64,000 bases of DNA from Micrococcus sp. 2A (GCF_039519235.1 NZ_CP154351.1:682001-746000), one strand, 5' to 3'. Shown: positions 1 through 9,201, counted from the stretch's first letter. Made by a program: numbers and translations. The notes: generated by a model from the letters alone, not told the origin.

Positions 1-2
1 CC

Positions 3-296
3 GACGTCGAGCCGGCGTGGATCACGCGGGTACGGGCCCTGGGCGAGGCCATGGAGGCGACGGCGGCGGACCCCGTCCGCGTCTCCACGCACCCGGGCGG
101 CGGCAGCAAGGGCGCGGCGGCCGTGAAACTCGCGCTCGCAGACCGCTTCGGCCTGCCGCGCCGGTACGCCAAGGGCTGGCCGGACGAGTTCCTCGGCGTG
201 CGGACGAGCCCCGTCCCGGGGGAGCGGTACGGGGAGTTCGCCCGGGCGCTCGCCGCCCAGGTCCGGGTGCTGGACGCCGCCCCTTCACAGGCCTGA
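3..296 (+). CDS. C-terminal fragment of an unidentified protein (cut by window start)
   Basis: An open frame runs in from the window edge and ends at TGA 294-296, giving 97 visible residues. It contains a Gly-rich stretch (HPGGGSKGAAAVKLALADRFG) followed by an Arg/Tyr-rich segment. I do not recognise the family. It lies 36 nt upstream of dusB on the same strand and could be in the same transcription unit. The codons are GC-rich at third positions, which supports a real gene. Confidence 0.5.
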   Translation, partial: DVEPAWITRVRALGEAMEATAADPVRVSTHPGGGSKGAAAVKLALADRFGLPRRYAKGWPDEFLGVRTSPVPGERYGEFARALAAQVRVLDAAPSQA

Positions 297-332
297 CGCG
301 TCCCTCGCGAGGTCTGGGAGAATGGGCGGGAT

Positions 333-1640
333 ATGACTGCTTCCCCTGACACCGCCGCGCGGCCCGCCTCGGACACCCGCGCCGCAGACCCGAACGCCGT
401 CCACTACGCCAAGTCCGCCGGAGCCGGCCGCCGCATCGCGGACGACGACCAGCTGCACGAGGGCCGCCACGCGGCCCCCACCACGGATCGCCTGAGCCTG
501 CCCGCGCTGAAGCTCGGCCCCATCACCGTGGACGTGCCCGTGGTGCTCGCGCCGATGGCCGGCATCACCAACACGGCCTTCCGCCGCCTGTGCCGCGAGT
601 ACGGCGGCGGCCTCTACGTGAACGAGATGGTGACAGCCCGCGCCCTCGTGGAGCGCAAACCCGAGTCCATGCGCATCATCAAGCACGATCCGGACGAGGT
701 GCCCCGCTCGGTGCAGCTCTACTCGGTGGACCCCGTCACCACGGCCGCCGCCGTCCGCATGCTCGTGGAGGAGGACCGCGCCGACCACATCGACATGAAC
801 TTCGGCTGCCCCGTCCCCAAGGTCACCCGCCGCGGCGGCGGCTCCGCGCTGCCCTGGAAGTCGGAGCTCTTCGCCTCGATCGTGAAGGCCGCCGTCACGG
901 AGGCCTCCAAGAAGGACATCCCGGTCACCGTCAAGATGCGCCGCGGCATCGACGAGGACCACCTCACCTTCCTCGACGCCGGCCGCACCGCGCGGGACCT
1001 CGGCGTCGCCGCTGTGGCGCTCCACGGCCGCACGACGCGCCAGTTCTACTCCGGCACCGCCGTGTGGGAGGACATCGCGCGCCTGCGTGAGGCGCTGCCG
1101 GACATCCCGGTGCTCGGCAACGGGGACATCTGGTCCGCCGAGGACGCGATCGCGATGGTCGAGCAGACCGGCGTCGACGGCGTCGTGATCGGGCGCGGCT
1201 GCCAGGGCCGCCCGTGGCTGTTCGGGGACCTGCAGGCCGCGTTCGAGGGACGTCAGGAGCGCTTCCAGCCCACGCTCGGGCAGGTGGCGGACACGCTGTA
1301 CCGCCACGCGGAGCTGCTCGTGGACACCTTCGAGGGGGACGAGCTCAAGGCGCTGCGGGACATCCGCAAGCATGTGGCCTGGTACTTCAAGGGCTACCCC
1401 GTGGGCTCCGAGATCCGCACGGCGCTCTCCACGGTGCCCACCCTGGAGGCCATGCGCGAGATCCTCGCGCGCGTGGACCGGGAGCAGCCGTACCCGGGCC
1501 TGGACGCCGAGGGCCCGCGCGGCCGCTCCGGCGCCCCCAAGCGGCCCCACCTGCCGGACGGCTGGCTGGACTCCCGCGAGCTCAACGCGGAGCAGAAGGC
1601 CATGATCTCGGCTGCCGAGCTGGACGTCTCCGGTGGCTGA
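333..1640 (+). CDS. dusB: tRNA-dihydrouridine synthase
   Basis: Flavin-dependent enzyme that reduces specific uridines to dihydrouridine in tRNA, in the cytoplasm. The 435-residue protein has the DUS TIM-barrel signatures in order: LAPMAGITNTAFRRL (about 72-86), DMNFGCPVPK with the catalytic Cys at 159, VKMR near 202, ALHGRT, GNGDI, and GRGCQGRPW in the FMN phosphate-binding region. About 55 N-terminal residues precede the conserved core, as is common in actinobacterial homologues. Its stop overlaps the dgt start by 8 nt, so the two are probably translated together. Identification is secure; DusB is the usual name for this actinobacterial group. Confidence 0.95.
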   Translation: MTASPDTAARPASDTRAADPNAVHYAKSAGAGRRIADDDQLHEGRHAAPTTDRLSLPALKLGPITVDVPVVLAPMAGITNTAFRRLCREYGGGLYVNEMVTARALVERKPESMRIIKHDPDEVPRSVQLYSVDPVTTAAAVRMLVEEDRADHIDMNFGCPVPKVTRRGGGSALPWKSELFASIVKAAVTEASKKDIPVTVKMRRGIDEDHLTFLDAGRTARDLGVAAVALHGRTTRQFYSGTAVWEDIARLREALPDIPVLGNGDIWSAEDAIAMVEQTGVDGVVIGRGCQGRPWLFGDLQAAFEGRQERFQPTLGQVADTLYRHAELLVDTFEGDELKALRDIRKHVAWYFKGYPVGSEIRTALSTVPTLEAMREILARVDREQPYPGLDAEGPRGRSGAPKRPHLPDGWLDSRELNAEQKAMISAAELDVSGG

Positions 1641-3042
1641 GCCCACGACGCCGGCGCGCGCCGCCGCGTACGGGCCCGCCTCGCCGTCGTCGCCCTGGAC
1701 CGGGGCCGCCCACCAGCCGGTGCTGTTCGGCTCCGAGGGCCGGCCCCCGTACGCCGGCCGCGCTGTGCAGACCCCCGGCTACACGCCGTGGGACCGGGAG
1801 CGGTGGCTGCCCGAGCCGCCCAAGTCCTCCTACCGTTCGGACTTCGAGCGGGACCGTGCCCGCGTGCTGCACTCCGCGGGCCTGCGTCGGCTGGGGGCCA
1901 AGACCCAGGTGGTCGCCCCGGACGCGGACGACTTCGCCCGCACCCGCCTGACGCACTCGCTCGAGGTGGCCCAGGTGGGGCGTGAACTCGGCCGGTCGCT
2001 GGGCTGCGACCCCGACCTCGTGGACACCGCCTGCCTGTCCCACGACCTCGGCCATCCGCCCTTCGGGCACAACGGGGAGAAGGCGCTCGACGCGGTCAGC
2101 GAGGACGTTGGCGGCTTCGAGGGCAACGCCCAGACCCTGCGGCTGCTGGCCCGCCTCGAGCAGAAGAAGCTCTTCGCGGACGGCTCCTCCGCGGGCCTGA
2201 ACCTCACGCGCGCCGCCCTCGACGCCGCGTGCAAGTACCCCTGGACCCGTGAGGACGCCCCGCTGCGCCCCGACGGCACGCGTTCGCGCAAGTTCGGCGT
2301 CTATGCGGACGACCTGCCCGTGTTCCGCTGGTTCCGCGCCGGTGTGCCCGGCCCCCGGAAGTCCATGGAGGCCCAGGTCATGGACCTCGCGGACGACATC
2401 TCCTACTCCGTGCACGACGTCGAGGACGGCGTGGTCAACGCCGCGTTCCAGCTCAAGTGGCTGGCCATCCCGGAGCACCGGGAGCGCGTCGTGGAGACCA
2501 CCCGCCAGTGGTACCTGCCGCACACGGACCCGGCCGAGGTCGACGCGGCCCTGGCCCGCCTCGAGGCCACCGACGTGTGGGTCTCCAAGATGGACGGCTC
2601 CCGGCGGGCGCTCGCGGCGATGAAGGACATGACGAGTCAGCTGATCGGCCGGTTCTGCAGCGCCGCCTTCGACGCCACGCGCCAGGTGTTCGGCAACGAG
2701 CCGCTGACCCGCCACGGCGCCGACGTCGTGGTGCCCGAGGAGACGGAGACCGAGATCGCCGTGATGAAGGGCATCGCGGCGGCCTACGTGATGACCGCGG
2801 AGCAGCGCCAGCCGCTCTACGCGCGGCAGCGCGAGGTGCTCGCGGAGCTCGTGGCGCTGCTGGACGCCACGGGGGACCGGTACCTCGAGCCGATGTTCGC
2901 GTTCGACTGGGCGCAGGCCCCCGACGACGCAGCCCGGCGCCGCGTGCTGATCGACCAGATCGCCTCGCTCACCGATTCGACCGCCGTCGAGTGGCACCAC
3001 ACCCTGGTGCGCGGCGAGCCGTTCACCCGCGTCTGGGTCTGA
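1633..3042 (+). CDS. dgt: deoxyguanosinetriphosphate triphosphohydrolase (dGTPase)
   Basis: HD-superfamily phosphohydrolase that cleaves dGTP (and often other dNTPs) to the nucleoside and triphosphate, adjusting dNTP pools. The metal ligands of the HD domain are visible: His108 in TRLTHSLEVAQ and His137-Asp138 in LSHDLGHPPFGHNGE. The length (469 aa) fits the family. The GTG start at 1633 overlaps the last 8 nt of dusB; this start keeps the whole N-terminus and indicates translational coupling. The dusB-dgt-dnaG neighbourhood is typical of Actinobacteria, here interrupted by other genes. Confidence 0.93.
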   Translation: MAEPTTPARAAAYGPASPSSPWTGAAHQPVLFGSEGRPPYAGRAVQTPGYTPWDRERWLPEPPKSSYRSDFERDRARVLHSAGLRRLGAKTQVVAPDADDFARTRLTHSLEVAQVGRELGRSLGCDPDLVDTACLSHDLGHPPFGHNGEKALDAVSEDVGGFEGNAQTLRLLARLEQKKLFADGSSAGLNLTRAALDAACKYPWTREDAPLRPDGTRSRKFGVYADDLPVFRWFRAGVPGPRKSMEAQVMDLADDISYSVHDVEDGVVNAAFQLKWLAIPEHRERVVETTRQWYLPHTDPAEVDAALARLEATDVWVSKMDGSRRALAAMKDMTSQLIGRFCSAAFDATRQVFGNEPLTRHGADVVVPEETETEIAVMKGIAAAYVMTAEQRQPLYARQREVLAELVALLDATGDRYLEPMFAFDWAQAPDDAARRRVLIDQIASLTDSTAVEWHHTLVRGEPFTRVWV

Positions 3043-3059
3043 GCGCCTGGGCTGGAACG

Positions 3060-3077
3060 CGCAGCCGACGGGCTGCG
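3060..3077. terminator. hairpin between convergent dgt and tetR genes
   Basis: CGCAGCC and GGCTGCG form a 7-bp stem around a 4-nt loop, between the ends of two convergent genes. There is no T-tract, so it may be a weak bidirectional terminator; the call rests on structure and position only. Confidence 0.4.
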
Positions 3078-3089
3078 GCCCGGTGACGA

Positions 3090-3752
3090 TCAGTCCAGGT
3101 GGATCTCAAGGGCCGCCTCCAGCAGCGCGGCGCCGTCGTCGGGGGACAGTGGCCCGAAGTGGCCGAAGACCTCGGCGCTGACCGCACCGAGCAGAGCCGT
3201 CCAGGCACGGGTGGCCGCGGTGACCTGAGGCGCCGTGGCCTCCACCTGAAGCTCCTCGACGGCCTGCGCCACGAACGGCGGGCTGAGCCGGGCGGCGTCG
3301 TCGTCCTCGGTGCCGGGGGTTCGGAAGGCGCCGTCGGCGGCGGCCTGCAGACCGTGCCGGGTCAACCGCAGCCCGGGGCCTGAGGTGCGTTCGGCCGGGG
3401 CGTGGTAGCCGGGAACCGGTGAGCCGTAGATCAGCGCCCACTGCGCCGGGTGGGCCAGCGCCCAGGTGCGCATGGCGTGGGCGAGCGTCCGCATCCGGGT
3501 CCGCGGCTCGGTGATTCCCGCGATGTCCTGTTCCACCGCATCGGCCAGGGAAGAGAAGGCGTCCTCCAGCAGCCGGGTGAGCAGCTCGTCGCGGCTGGCC
3601 ACGTACCGGTAGACGCCGGAGGGCACCACCCCGAGTTCGCGGGCGACCTCGCGCAGGGACAGTCCGGCGGCGCCGTGCTCGGCCAGCTGCCGCCGCCCGA
3701 CAGCGAGCACCAGCTCATCCATCTCGGCACGGGTGCGGCGGGGGCGGGGCAT
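3090..3752 (-). CDS. TetR-family transcriptional repressor
   Basis: A 220-residue one-component regulator. The N-terminal helix-turn-helix lies at about residues 25-55 (LSLREVARELGVVPSGVYRYVASRDEL), followed by an all-helical ligand domain of the type seen with WHG-like C-termini. I chose the ATG at 3752 (MPRPRRTRAEMDE); an upstream GTG at 3824 would run the gene into the operator. The gene is divergent from the epimerase-like gene at 3893 and shares with it a large symmetrical operator at 3808-3847, so autoregulation plus control of the epimerase gene is the likely role. The ligand is unknown. Confidence 0.88.
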   Translation of the reverse strand: MPRPRRTRAEMDELVLAVGRRQLAEHGAAGLSLREVARELGVVPSGVYRYVASRDELLTRLLEDAFSSLADAVEQDIAGITEPRTRMRTLAHAMRTWALAHPAQWALIYGSPVPGYHAPAERTSGPGLRLTRHGLQAAADGAFRTPGTEDDDAARLSPPFVAQAVEELQVEATAPQVTAATRAWTALLGAVSAEVFGHFGPLSPDDGAALLEAALEIHLD

Positions 3753-3807
3753 GGATCCATCATGGCATCCGCTCGCAGAGGCTCCGGCGTGGGGTGCAGA
3801 GGCGATA

Positions 3808-3847
3808 GAGTGAGCACCGCTCACTCACTGGTGAGCGGTGCTCACTC
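3808..3847. promoter_or_regulatory. double palindromic TetR operator
   Basis: Two perfect 17-nt inverted arms (GAGTGAGCACCGCTCAC and its complement) flank a 6-nt spacer. Each arm is itself a palindrome of the form GTGAGC-NNN-GCTCAC, so the site offers two adjacent operators. It sits in the intergenic region between the TetR gene and its divergent neighbour. Confidence 0.8.
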
Positions 3848-3892
3848 CCGGCTCGTGGGGTGCGCGTCTTCGCCGTCGTCCCGGGAGTCCCC

Positions 3893-4795
3893 ATGCATGC
3901 CGCCGTCTTCGGTGCCGGTCAGATCAGCTCCGCCCTCGTCCCCCTGTTGCTCTCCGCTGGCCACTCCGTCAGCATCGTCCGCCGCCGCGCCTGGACGGAC
4001 GAGGACGCCGCACGGCTGTCTCCGGCCGGTCAGCGCGGCGCGCTCACCCTGCTCACCGGCGACGTCGGCGACCCGGCTCTGCTGCGGCAGGCATTGGACG
4101 GTGCCGACGTGGTCTTCCACCTGATCCATGCCGCCTACTCCACCGAGGTGTGGCGCCGCGAGCTTCCGCCGCGGGAGCGGGCCGTCATGGACGCGGCCGC
4201 CGAGCGTGAGATCCCCGTCGTGTTCCCGGAGTCCGTCTACGCCTGGGGGCATCAGGCCGAGGACCTCCATGAGGGCCAAGCGGTCAGCCCGTGCTCTCCG
4301 CTGGGTCAGGTGCGCGCCGAGCTGCTGGCCGCGCGTCGAGAGCACCCGGCCCGGACCCTGTCCGTGGTTGCCTCCGACTTCATCGGGCCCACCGCGGCCG
4401 CCACCAGCGTGCAGGCCCTCGTCCTGGATCGCGCCGCCGCCGGCCGGCGTGCGGTGGTGTTCGGCGACCCGGACCAGCCGCACTCGCTGACACGGCTGCC
4501 GGACCTGGCCGCCGCCCTGCTGCGCTGCGCGGAGCACGCCGAGGACCTGGCCCCGTCCGGGGACGCGGTGCTGCACGCCCCGACGCCGCCGGCGCGCAGC
4601 CTGCGCGCCGGGGCCCACCAGGCGGCGACGACGGCCGGTGTGCCGCTGCGGGGGATGCTCGCCGTGCCCGGCCCCCTGCTGCGGGGCGCGGGACGGTTCT
4701 CCGCGACGGCGCGGGAGCTGCACCGGCAGCGCTACCTGTGGACGCGGCCCTGTGTGCTGCGGCCCGGCGTGCTCGGGCAGGCCCCGATCAGCTGA
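3893..4795 (+). CDS. NAD(P)-binding epimerase/dehydratase-like protein
   Basis: A Rossmann-fold protein of about 300 residues with an N-terminal dinucleotide-binding start (MHAAVFGAGQISSALV). It has features of the extended or atypical short-chain dehydrogenase group (PESVYAWG, with a Tyr in the expected active-site region). The start at 3893 follows a GGGAG ribosome-binding site and puts the Rossmann motif at the N-terminus; a GTG at 3860 is also in frame. Its promoter region overlaps the TetR double operator, so it is probably the repressor's main target. The 3' end overlaps the convergent sirtuin gene by 8 nt. The substrate is unknown. Confidence 0.8.
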   Translation: MHAAVFGAGQISSALVPLLLSAGHSVSIVRRRAWTDEDAARLSPAGQRGALTLLTGDVGDPALLRQALDGADVVFHLIHAAYSTEVWRRELPPRERAVMDAAAEREIPVVFPESVYAWGHQAEDLHEGQAVSPCSPLGQVRAELLAARREHPARTLSVVASDFIGPTAAATSVQALVLDRAAAGRRAVVFGDPDQPHSLTRLPDLAAALLRCAEHAEDLAPSGDAVLHAPTPPARSLRAGAHQAATTAGVPLRGMLAVPGPLLRGAGRFSATARELHRQRYLWTRPCVLRPGVLGQAPIS

Positions 4796-5591
4796 GCAGC
4801 GCGGGCAGGATCACCCCTGCCGGGCCGGCCAGGCGGTGGGTCACCGCGGGGGACAGCTCCGTGAGGTCCGGGTTGATCTCCACGACGGCGGCGCCGGCCC
4901 CCAGCGCGACGAACGGCAGGGACGCCGCCGGCTGCACGACGCCCGAGGTGCCGATCACGACGGCCAGATCGCACGCCTCGAGCGCGGCGAAGGTTCGGTC
5001 CCAGGGCTCGGCCGGCAGCATCTCCCCGAACCACACGATCCCCGGGCGGACCAGCCCGTCCCCGCACACAGTGCAGGCCGGCGGTGCCTCGCGGAGCATC
5101 GCCTCGAGGTCGGCCTCGGAGCCCGCCGCGCCGTCGTCGGCGGTGCCGGGGTCCACGTCCGCGGGCGCCCCGCACTCCGCGCACCGGAACGCGAACAGGG
5201 ACCCGTGCAGGTGGGAGAGCACGCGGGAGCCGGCGCGCTCGTGGAGGTCGTCCACGTTCTGCGTGACGACCTCGAGCGCGGGCACCCGCTCCTGCCAGGC
5301 CGCGACGGCCGCGTGCCCCGCGTTCGGGGCGACGGCCCGGACCATGCGGGCGCGCCAGCGGTACCAGGACCACACCAGCGCGGGATCGGCGAGGAACGCC
5401 TCCTCCGTGGCGAGCGCCTCGGGGGAGAAGCGCTCCCACAGGCCGGTCTGCGCGTCGCGGAAGGTCGGCACGCCGGACTCGGCGCTCATGCCCGCGCCGG
5501 TGAGCACCACGGGGCGCTCGGCGGCGCGGATCAGGCGGCGGACGGCCTCGAGGTCGGGGGAGTCGAGCGGGGCGGAGGTCTGGTCGCTCAT
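4788..5591 (-). CDS. cobB: NAD-dependent protein deacylase, sirtuin family
   Basis: Sir2 enzyme that removes acyl groups from protein lysines using NAD+. Visible motifs: GAGMSAESGVPTFRD (32-46), TQNVDDLHERAG (110-121), the catalytic His129 in LHGS, and four zinc-binding cysteines (137, 140, 173, 176). Residues Tyr77 and Arg80 (WYRWR) match the Y-x-x-R pair that class III sirtuins (SIRT5, E. coli CobB) use to bind succinyl or malonyl lysine, so desuccinylase activity is plausible. Length 267 aa fits the family. It lies 9 nt downstream of pabB on the same strand and may be cotranscribed with it. Confidence 0.93.
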   Translation of the reverse strand: MSDQTSAPLDSPDLEAVRRLIRAAERPVVLTGAGMSAESGVPTFRDAQTGLWERFSPEALATEEAFLADPALVWSWYRWRARMVRAVAPNAGHAAVAAWQERVPALEVVTQNVDDLHERAGSRVLSHLHGSLFAFRCAECGAPADVDPGTADDGAAGSEADLEAMLREAPPACTVCGDGLVRPGIVWFGEMLPAEPWDRTFAALEACDLAVVIGTSGVVQPAASLPFVALGAGAAVVEINPDLTELSPAVTHRLAGPAGVILPALLS

Positions 5592-5600
5592 GAGCCCAGC

Positions 5601-7217
5601 CTACGAGGGGCGCGCGTCCCCGCTGCCGGTCACCCGTGCGAACGCCCGGCGCAGCGCCCCCGCCTTGAGAAGCACCTCCTCGTACTCCGCGTCGGCGTCC
5701 GAGTCGGCGACGATCGCCCCGCCCGCGCCGATCGACCAGCGGCCTGAGCCTCCGGTCGCGTCGTCGTCGGCTCCCGGGGCGAGGACCGCCGTGCGGATCA
5801 CGATGCTCAGCTCGCACGCCCCGTCCGCGCTGAGCAGCCCGAGCGCCCCCGAATAGACCCCGCGCGGCGCCCCCTCCCACTGCGCCAGCAGCTCGACCGT
5901 GCGCCGCTTCGGCGCGCCCGTCATGGACCCGCCGGGGAAGAGGGAGCGGGCCACGTCCACGGCGGTCAGCCCCGGGAGGGCACGGCCCGTGACGGTGGAG
6001 ACCAGCTGGTGCACGGACGCGTACGACTCGACCGCCATGAGCGAGGGCACCTGCACGGAGCCGGGCACGCACACGCGCGTGAGGTCGTTGCGCAGCAGGT
6101 CCACGATCATGAGGTTCTCGGCGCGCGTCTTGGGGTCGGAGGCGAGCGCGCGGGCCGCGGCGGCGTCCTCGGCCGGATCCGCGTGCCGGGCCGCGGTGCC
6201 CTTGATCGGCTTGGTGCTGTACCTCCCGTCCCGGCCGGAGAGGAAGCGCTCGGGGGAGGCGGAGACCACGGCCCAGCGGTCCGGGCCGGCGCCGTGCTCG
6301 ATCAGCGCCGCGTACGGGGTGGGGTGGTGCGCCGCGAGGTCCCGGAACAGGACGAGCGGGTCCACGCGCACGGCCGGGTCCACGTCGAAGCGGGTGGTCA
6401 GGCACAGCTCGTAGGACTCGCCCTCGCGCAGCGCTCCGTGGCTCCGCTCGATCAGGGCGGTGTACGCAGCCCGGTCCTCGCGCCATCGCCCGGCCACCTG
6501 GGCCCCTCCGGCTGCCCCCGCCACCCCCGACGACGACGGCGCGCGCCCGCCGTCCCCGGCCGGTGCCGCGTGCGCCCGGGGGACGGTGAGGGCGTCGCGC
6601 ACGCGGGCCGCCCACGCCTCGACGCCCCGCTCCGCCGCGGCCGCGTCCAGGGAGACGACGCAGCAGGTGAGCGAGCCGTCGTGATGGTCCACGACCGCGT
6701 ACCGGCTGGGACGCAGCCAGAACAGCGCGGGCAGCGGCGCCGGGTCCGCCGGACCGGCTGCGGGCGGGGCGACGCCGAGGTCGGCGAGGCCAAGCTCGTA
6801 GCCGAGGAAGCCGACGTGCCCGCCGCGCAGCGGCAGGCCCTCCCCGCCGACCACGGGGCGCGGGGCCGACGCCGCGGCCAGCTCAGCCCAGGCTGCCTCG
6901 GCGTCGCGGGGGTCCGGCCGGCGGAGCACGCGCGGCCCCGGCGAGGGGACGGCCTCGGGGGAGCCGTCGGCGGCGTCCTCGCCAAGGACGTCGACGGCGT
7001 CGCCCACGATGCTCCAGCGCGCCTCGCCCGCGTCCGGCAGGGCGGAGTCGAGCCAGAACGAGGGGGCGCCGCGCACGACGGCGTGCTCGGCGACGGCGCC
7101 GGCCGCGCTCGCGGCGGTGTGCCCGAGCCCCGTGAGGGCGCCCGCGTCCAGGACCCGGGTGGCGACGTGCAGCGGCGCGGACGCGTGGGGCCGAGGCGGG
7201 GTGGGCATGGGGACCAC
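5601..7217 (-). CDS. pabB: aminodeoxychorismate synthase component I
   Basis: Chorismate-utilising enzyme that aminates chorismate to 4-amino-4-deoxychorismate in folate synthesis. The C-terminal chorismate-binding domain is complete: YSTKPIKGT, MIVDLLRNDL, FPGGSMTGAPK, YSGALG and a C-terminal IGAGGAIVADSD. Lys339 in PIKGT is the residue that separates PabB from anthranilate synthase TrpE, which has Ala there. The 538-residue length fits. Either of two near N-terminal starts (7217 or 7208) is possible. A glutaminase partner is not in the window. Confidence 0.9.
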   Translation of the reverse strand: MVPMPTPPRPHASAPLHVATRVLDAGALTGLGHTAASAAGAVAEHAVVRGAPSFWLDSALPDAGEARWSIVGDAVDVLGEDAADGSPEAVPSPGPRVLRRPDPRDAEAAWAELAAASAPRPVVGGEGLPLRGGHVGFLGYELGLADLGVAPPAAGPADPAPLPALFWLRPSRYAVVDHHDGSLTCCVVSLDAAAAERGVEAWAARVRDALTVPRAHAAPAGDGGRAPSSSGVAGAAGGAQVAGRWREDRAAYTALIERSHGALREGESYELCLTTRFDVDPAVRVDPLVLFRDLAAHHPTPYAALIEHGAGPDRWAVVSASPERFLSGRDGRYSTKPIKGTAARHADPAEDAAAARALASDPKTRAENLMIVDLLRNDLTRVCVPGSVQVPSLMAVESYASVHQLVSTVTGRALPGLTAVDVARSLFPGGSMTGAPKRRTVELLAQWEGAPRGVYSGALGLLSADGACELSIVIRTAVLAPGADDDATGGSGRWSIGAGGAIVADSDADAEYEEVLLKAGALRRAFARVTGSGDARPS

Positions 7218-7296
7218 TGTAGGAGCCCCACCCGCGTCGATCGTGACTGAACCGTGCCCTCGCCGTGATCGGCCTCATGCGTGGCGTCTGCCTAGG

Positions 7297-8414
7297 TGTT
7301 GTGGGTCATGAGGTTCTTGGCACGAGGGCCGGGCTGAGATGAGACGAGTGGGCCTCTCCCGCAGGATGGAAGTTCCTACACCACCCATCCGCGCAAAGAG
7401 ACCCACTCATGACTCACGCTAATGCACCCCTGACTCCCACCGGCCGTCTCAGGATGGTCCAACGCCACCTGAACGACGGCATCCCCCAAGCGCACGTGGC
7501 CGCCGAGTTCCGCGTCAGCCGCCCCACGGTGGCCACCTGGGTAGCCCGCTACCGCGCCGAGGGCGAGGCCGGGCTGCTCGACCGGCCCAGCCGTCCGCGC
7601 CGTTCACCTGCCCAGCTCGACCCCGAGGTGGTGGCTCAGATCCAGACCCTGCGTCGCAGGGAGAAGTGGTCGGCCCGCCGGATCCATCACCACCTCGTCT
7701 CCGAGGGCCACCGGGTGTGTCTTCGTACCGTGGGACGGTGGCTGCACCGGGCCGGGCTCTCCCGGCTACGGGACCTGACCCCGGCCGGGGAAGACCTGCG
7801 CCAGCAGCCGGCCCAGAGGATCACCGCGCGGGGGCCGGGGCACATGGTGCACCTGGACGTGAAGAAGATCGGGAAGATCCCTGACGGGGGAGGCTGGCGT
7901 GCTCACGGACGGGACTCCGAGAACGCGCGAGCGGCCAAGCGCGGGCCTGGCCGACGGGTCGGGTACACGTACCTGCACTCGGCGATCGACGGGTTCACCC
8001 GCCTGGCCTACACCGAGGCGTTGGAGGATGAGCGGACGGTGACCACGATCGGGTTCTTCTGCCGGGCGCGGGCGTTCTTCGCCGCCCACGGCATCACCGT
8101 GGACCGGGTGGTCACGGACAACGGGAACAACTACCGGGCCGTGGACTTCACCCGGAAGGTGGTCTCGCTCGGGGGTCGGCACCACCGGATCCGGCCCTAC
8201 ACCCCGCGCCATAACGGGAAGGTCGAACGCTACAACCGGCTGATGGTCGATGAGGTCCTCTACGCCCGCCCGTACTCCTCAGAGACGGCCCGGCGTGAGG
8301 CCCTGGCGGTGTGGGTGAACCACTACAACTACCATCGGCCTCATACCTCCTGCGGGGACGCCCCGCCGGCCTCACTGGCCCCGGCGCGAGTCAACAACGT
8401 CATGACCTCTTACA
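7297..8414 (+). mobile_element. IS481-family insertion sequence, copy A
   Basis: The element starts TGT and ends ACA, with imperfect terminal inverted repeats of about 25 bp sharing GTCATGA-GTT-TTG. It is flanked by identical 6-bp CCTAGG copies (7291-7296 and 8415-8420), the NCTAGN target duplication reported for IS481. It lies between pabB and a lipoprotein gene and ends 13 nt before that gene's start codon. Confidence 0.9.
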
Positions 8415-8419
8415 CCTAG
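7409..8419 (+). CDS. IS481-family transposase (copy A)
   Basis: DDE transposase of 336 aa with an N-terminal helix-turn-helix (about residues 10-60), a second HTH region, and an rve-type catalytic core. Likely catalytic acidic residues lie in HLDVKKIGKI, VVTDNGNNY and NGKVERYNR. The frame is intact. Its stop codon TAG (8417-8419) lies outside the element, within the target-site duplication. It is more distantly related to the two other IS481 transposases here (32,271 and 44,868), which closely resemble each other. Confidence 0.93.
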   Translation: MTHANAPLTPTGRLRMVQRHLNDGIPQAHVAAEFRVSRPTVATWVARYRAEGEAGLLDRPSRPRRSPAQLDPEVVAQIQTLRRREKWSARRIHHHLVSEGHRVCLRTVGRWLHRAGLSRLRDLTPAGEDLRQQPAQRITARGPGHMVHLDVKKIGKIPDGGGWRAHGRDSENARAAKRGPGRRVGYTYLHSAIDGFTRLAYTEALEDERTVTTIGFFCRARAFFAAHGITVDRVVTDNGNNYRAVDFTRKVVSLGGRHHRIRPYTPRHNGKVERYNRLMVDEVLYARPYSSETARREALAVWVNHYNYHRPHTSCGDAPPASLAPARVNNVMTSYT

Positions 8420-8427
8420 GGTGGGGC

Positions 8428-9099
8428 ATGGCCCTCTCGCACTCCTCGCCTCTCCGCCGGCACCGCCGCAGCCGCTTCGCGGCGCTGGCGGCCGTCGCCA
8501 TGCTGGCCGGGGCCGGGTGTGCCGCGGAGCCCACTCCGTCCGAGGCGGCGCTGCCCACGGAGCGCGGCGCGGAGGTGCGCGAGCCCGACGTGCGCGAGAC
8601 CGCGGAGAGCGTCCCAGGGGTCTCCGCGACTGCGCTCGAGTTCTGGCGGCCCGCGGAGTTGGTCATCGCCGAGGAGGTCGAACCCGCCGGCTCCCTCGTG
8701 GACCTGGCGGAACGGTCGGAGCTGGTGGTGTGCGGGACCGTCGCCGCGGTCCGCGAACGCGCCGGTGGCTTCGAGGGTGCCACGACACTGATGGTGGACG
8801 TGGGACAGGTCCTCAAGGGCTCGGCCGCGGGCCAGGTGCGCGTGGACGTCCACGTGCGGGTGGGGCAGACGATGGCGGGGGACGCCCTCGCGGCCCCGGA
8901 CGAGGACTACCTCTGGTTCCTCACTCCGGGCGACGGCGAGGGCGTCTGGTACGCCACCACCGTGACGGGCGTCCTGGGCCCGGGCACGGACGGACCCGTC
9001 ACCGCCGTGCTCCAGCCGCAGGACACCACGATGGTGGTGCCGGCCGACGTCGCCTCCCTGGACGCCGCCGCCCAGCGCGCCGGCCTGGCGGACGCCTGA
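8428..9099 (+). CDS. putative secreted lipoprotein
   Basis: A 223-residue protein with an Arg-rich N-terminus, a hydrophobic segment and a lipobox LAGAGC ending near residue 31, so it should be lipid-anchored on the outer face of the membrane. The mature part is acidic and has no motif I recognise. The ATG at 8428 is preceded by a GTGGGG ribosome-binding site. The IS481 copy ends immediately upstream, so the native promoter has probably been separated from the gene. Confidence 0.75.
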   Translation: MALSHSSPLRRHRRSRFAALAAVAMLAGAGCAAEPTPSEAALPTERGAEVREPDVRETAESVPGVSATALEFWRPAELVIAEEVEPAGSLVDLAERSELVVCGTVAAVRERAGGFEGATTLMVDVGQVLKGSAAGQVRVDVHVRVGQTMAGDALAAPDEDYLWFLTPGDGEGVWYATTVTGVLGPGTDGPVTAVLQPQDTTMVVPADVASLDAAAQRAGLADA

Positions 9100-9201
9100 G
9101 GCCGACGCGGCTCCTGCACCGCCAGCGCGGCCTCGGCTCTCGTCCCCACCCGTGCGTCCGCCCGGGGCTGAGCGCGTCGCCGCCTCCCTAGAATGGTCCG
9201 C

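Noticed and set aside
3753-3824. Upstream extension of the TetR protein to 3824
   Set aside because: The added residues are unlike TetR N-termini and the extension would run into the operator palindrome.
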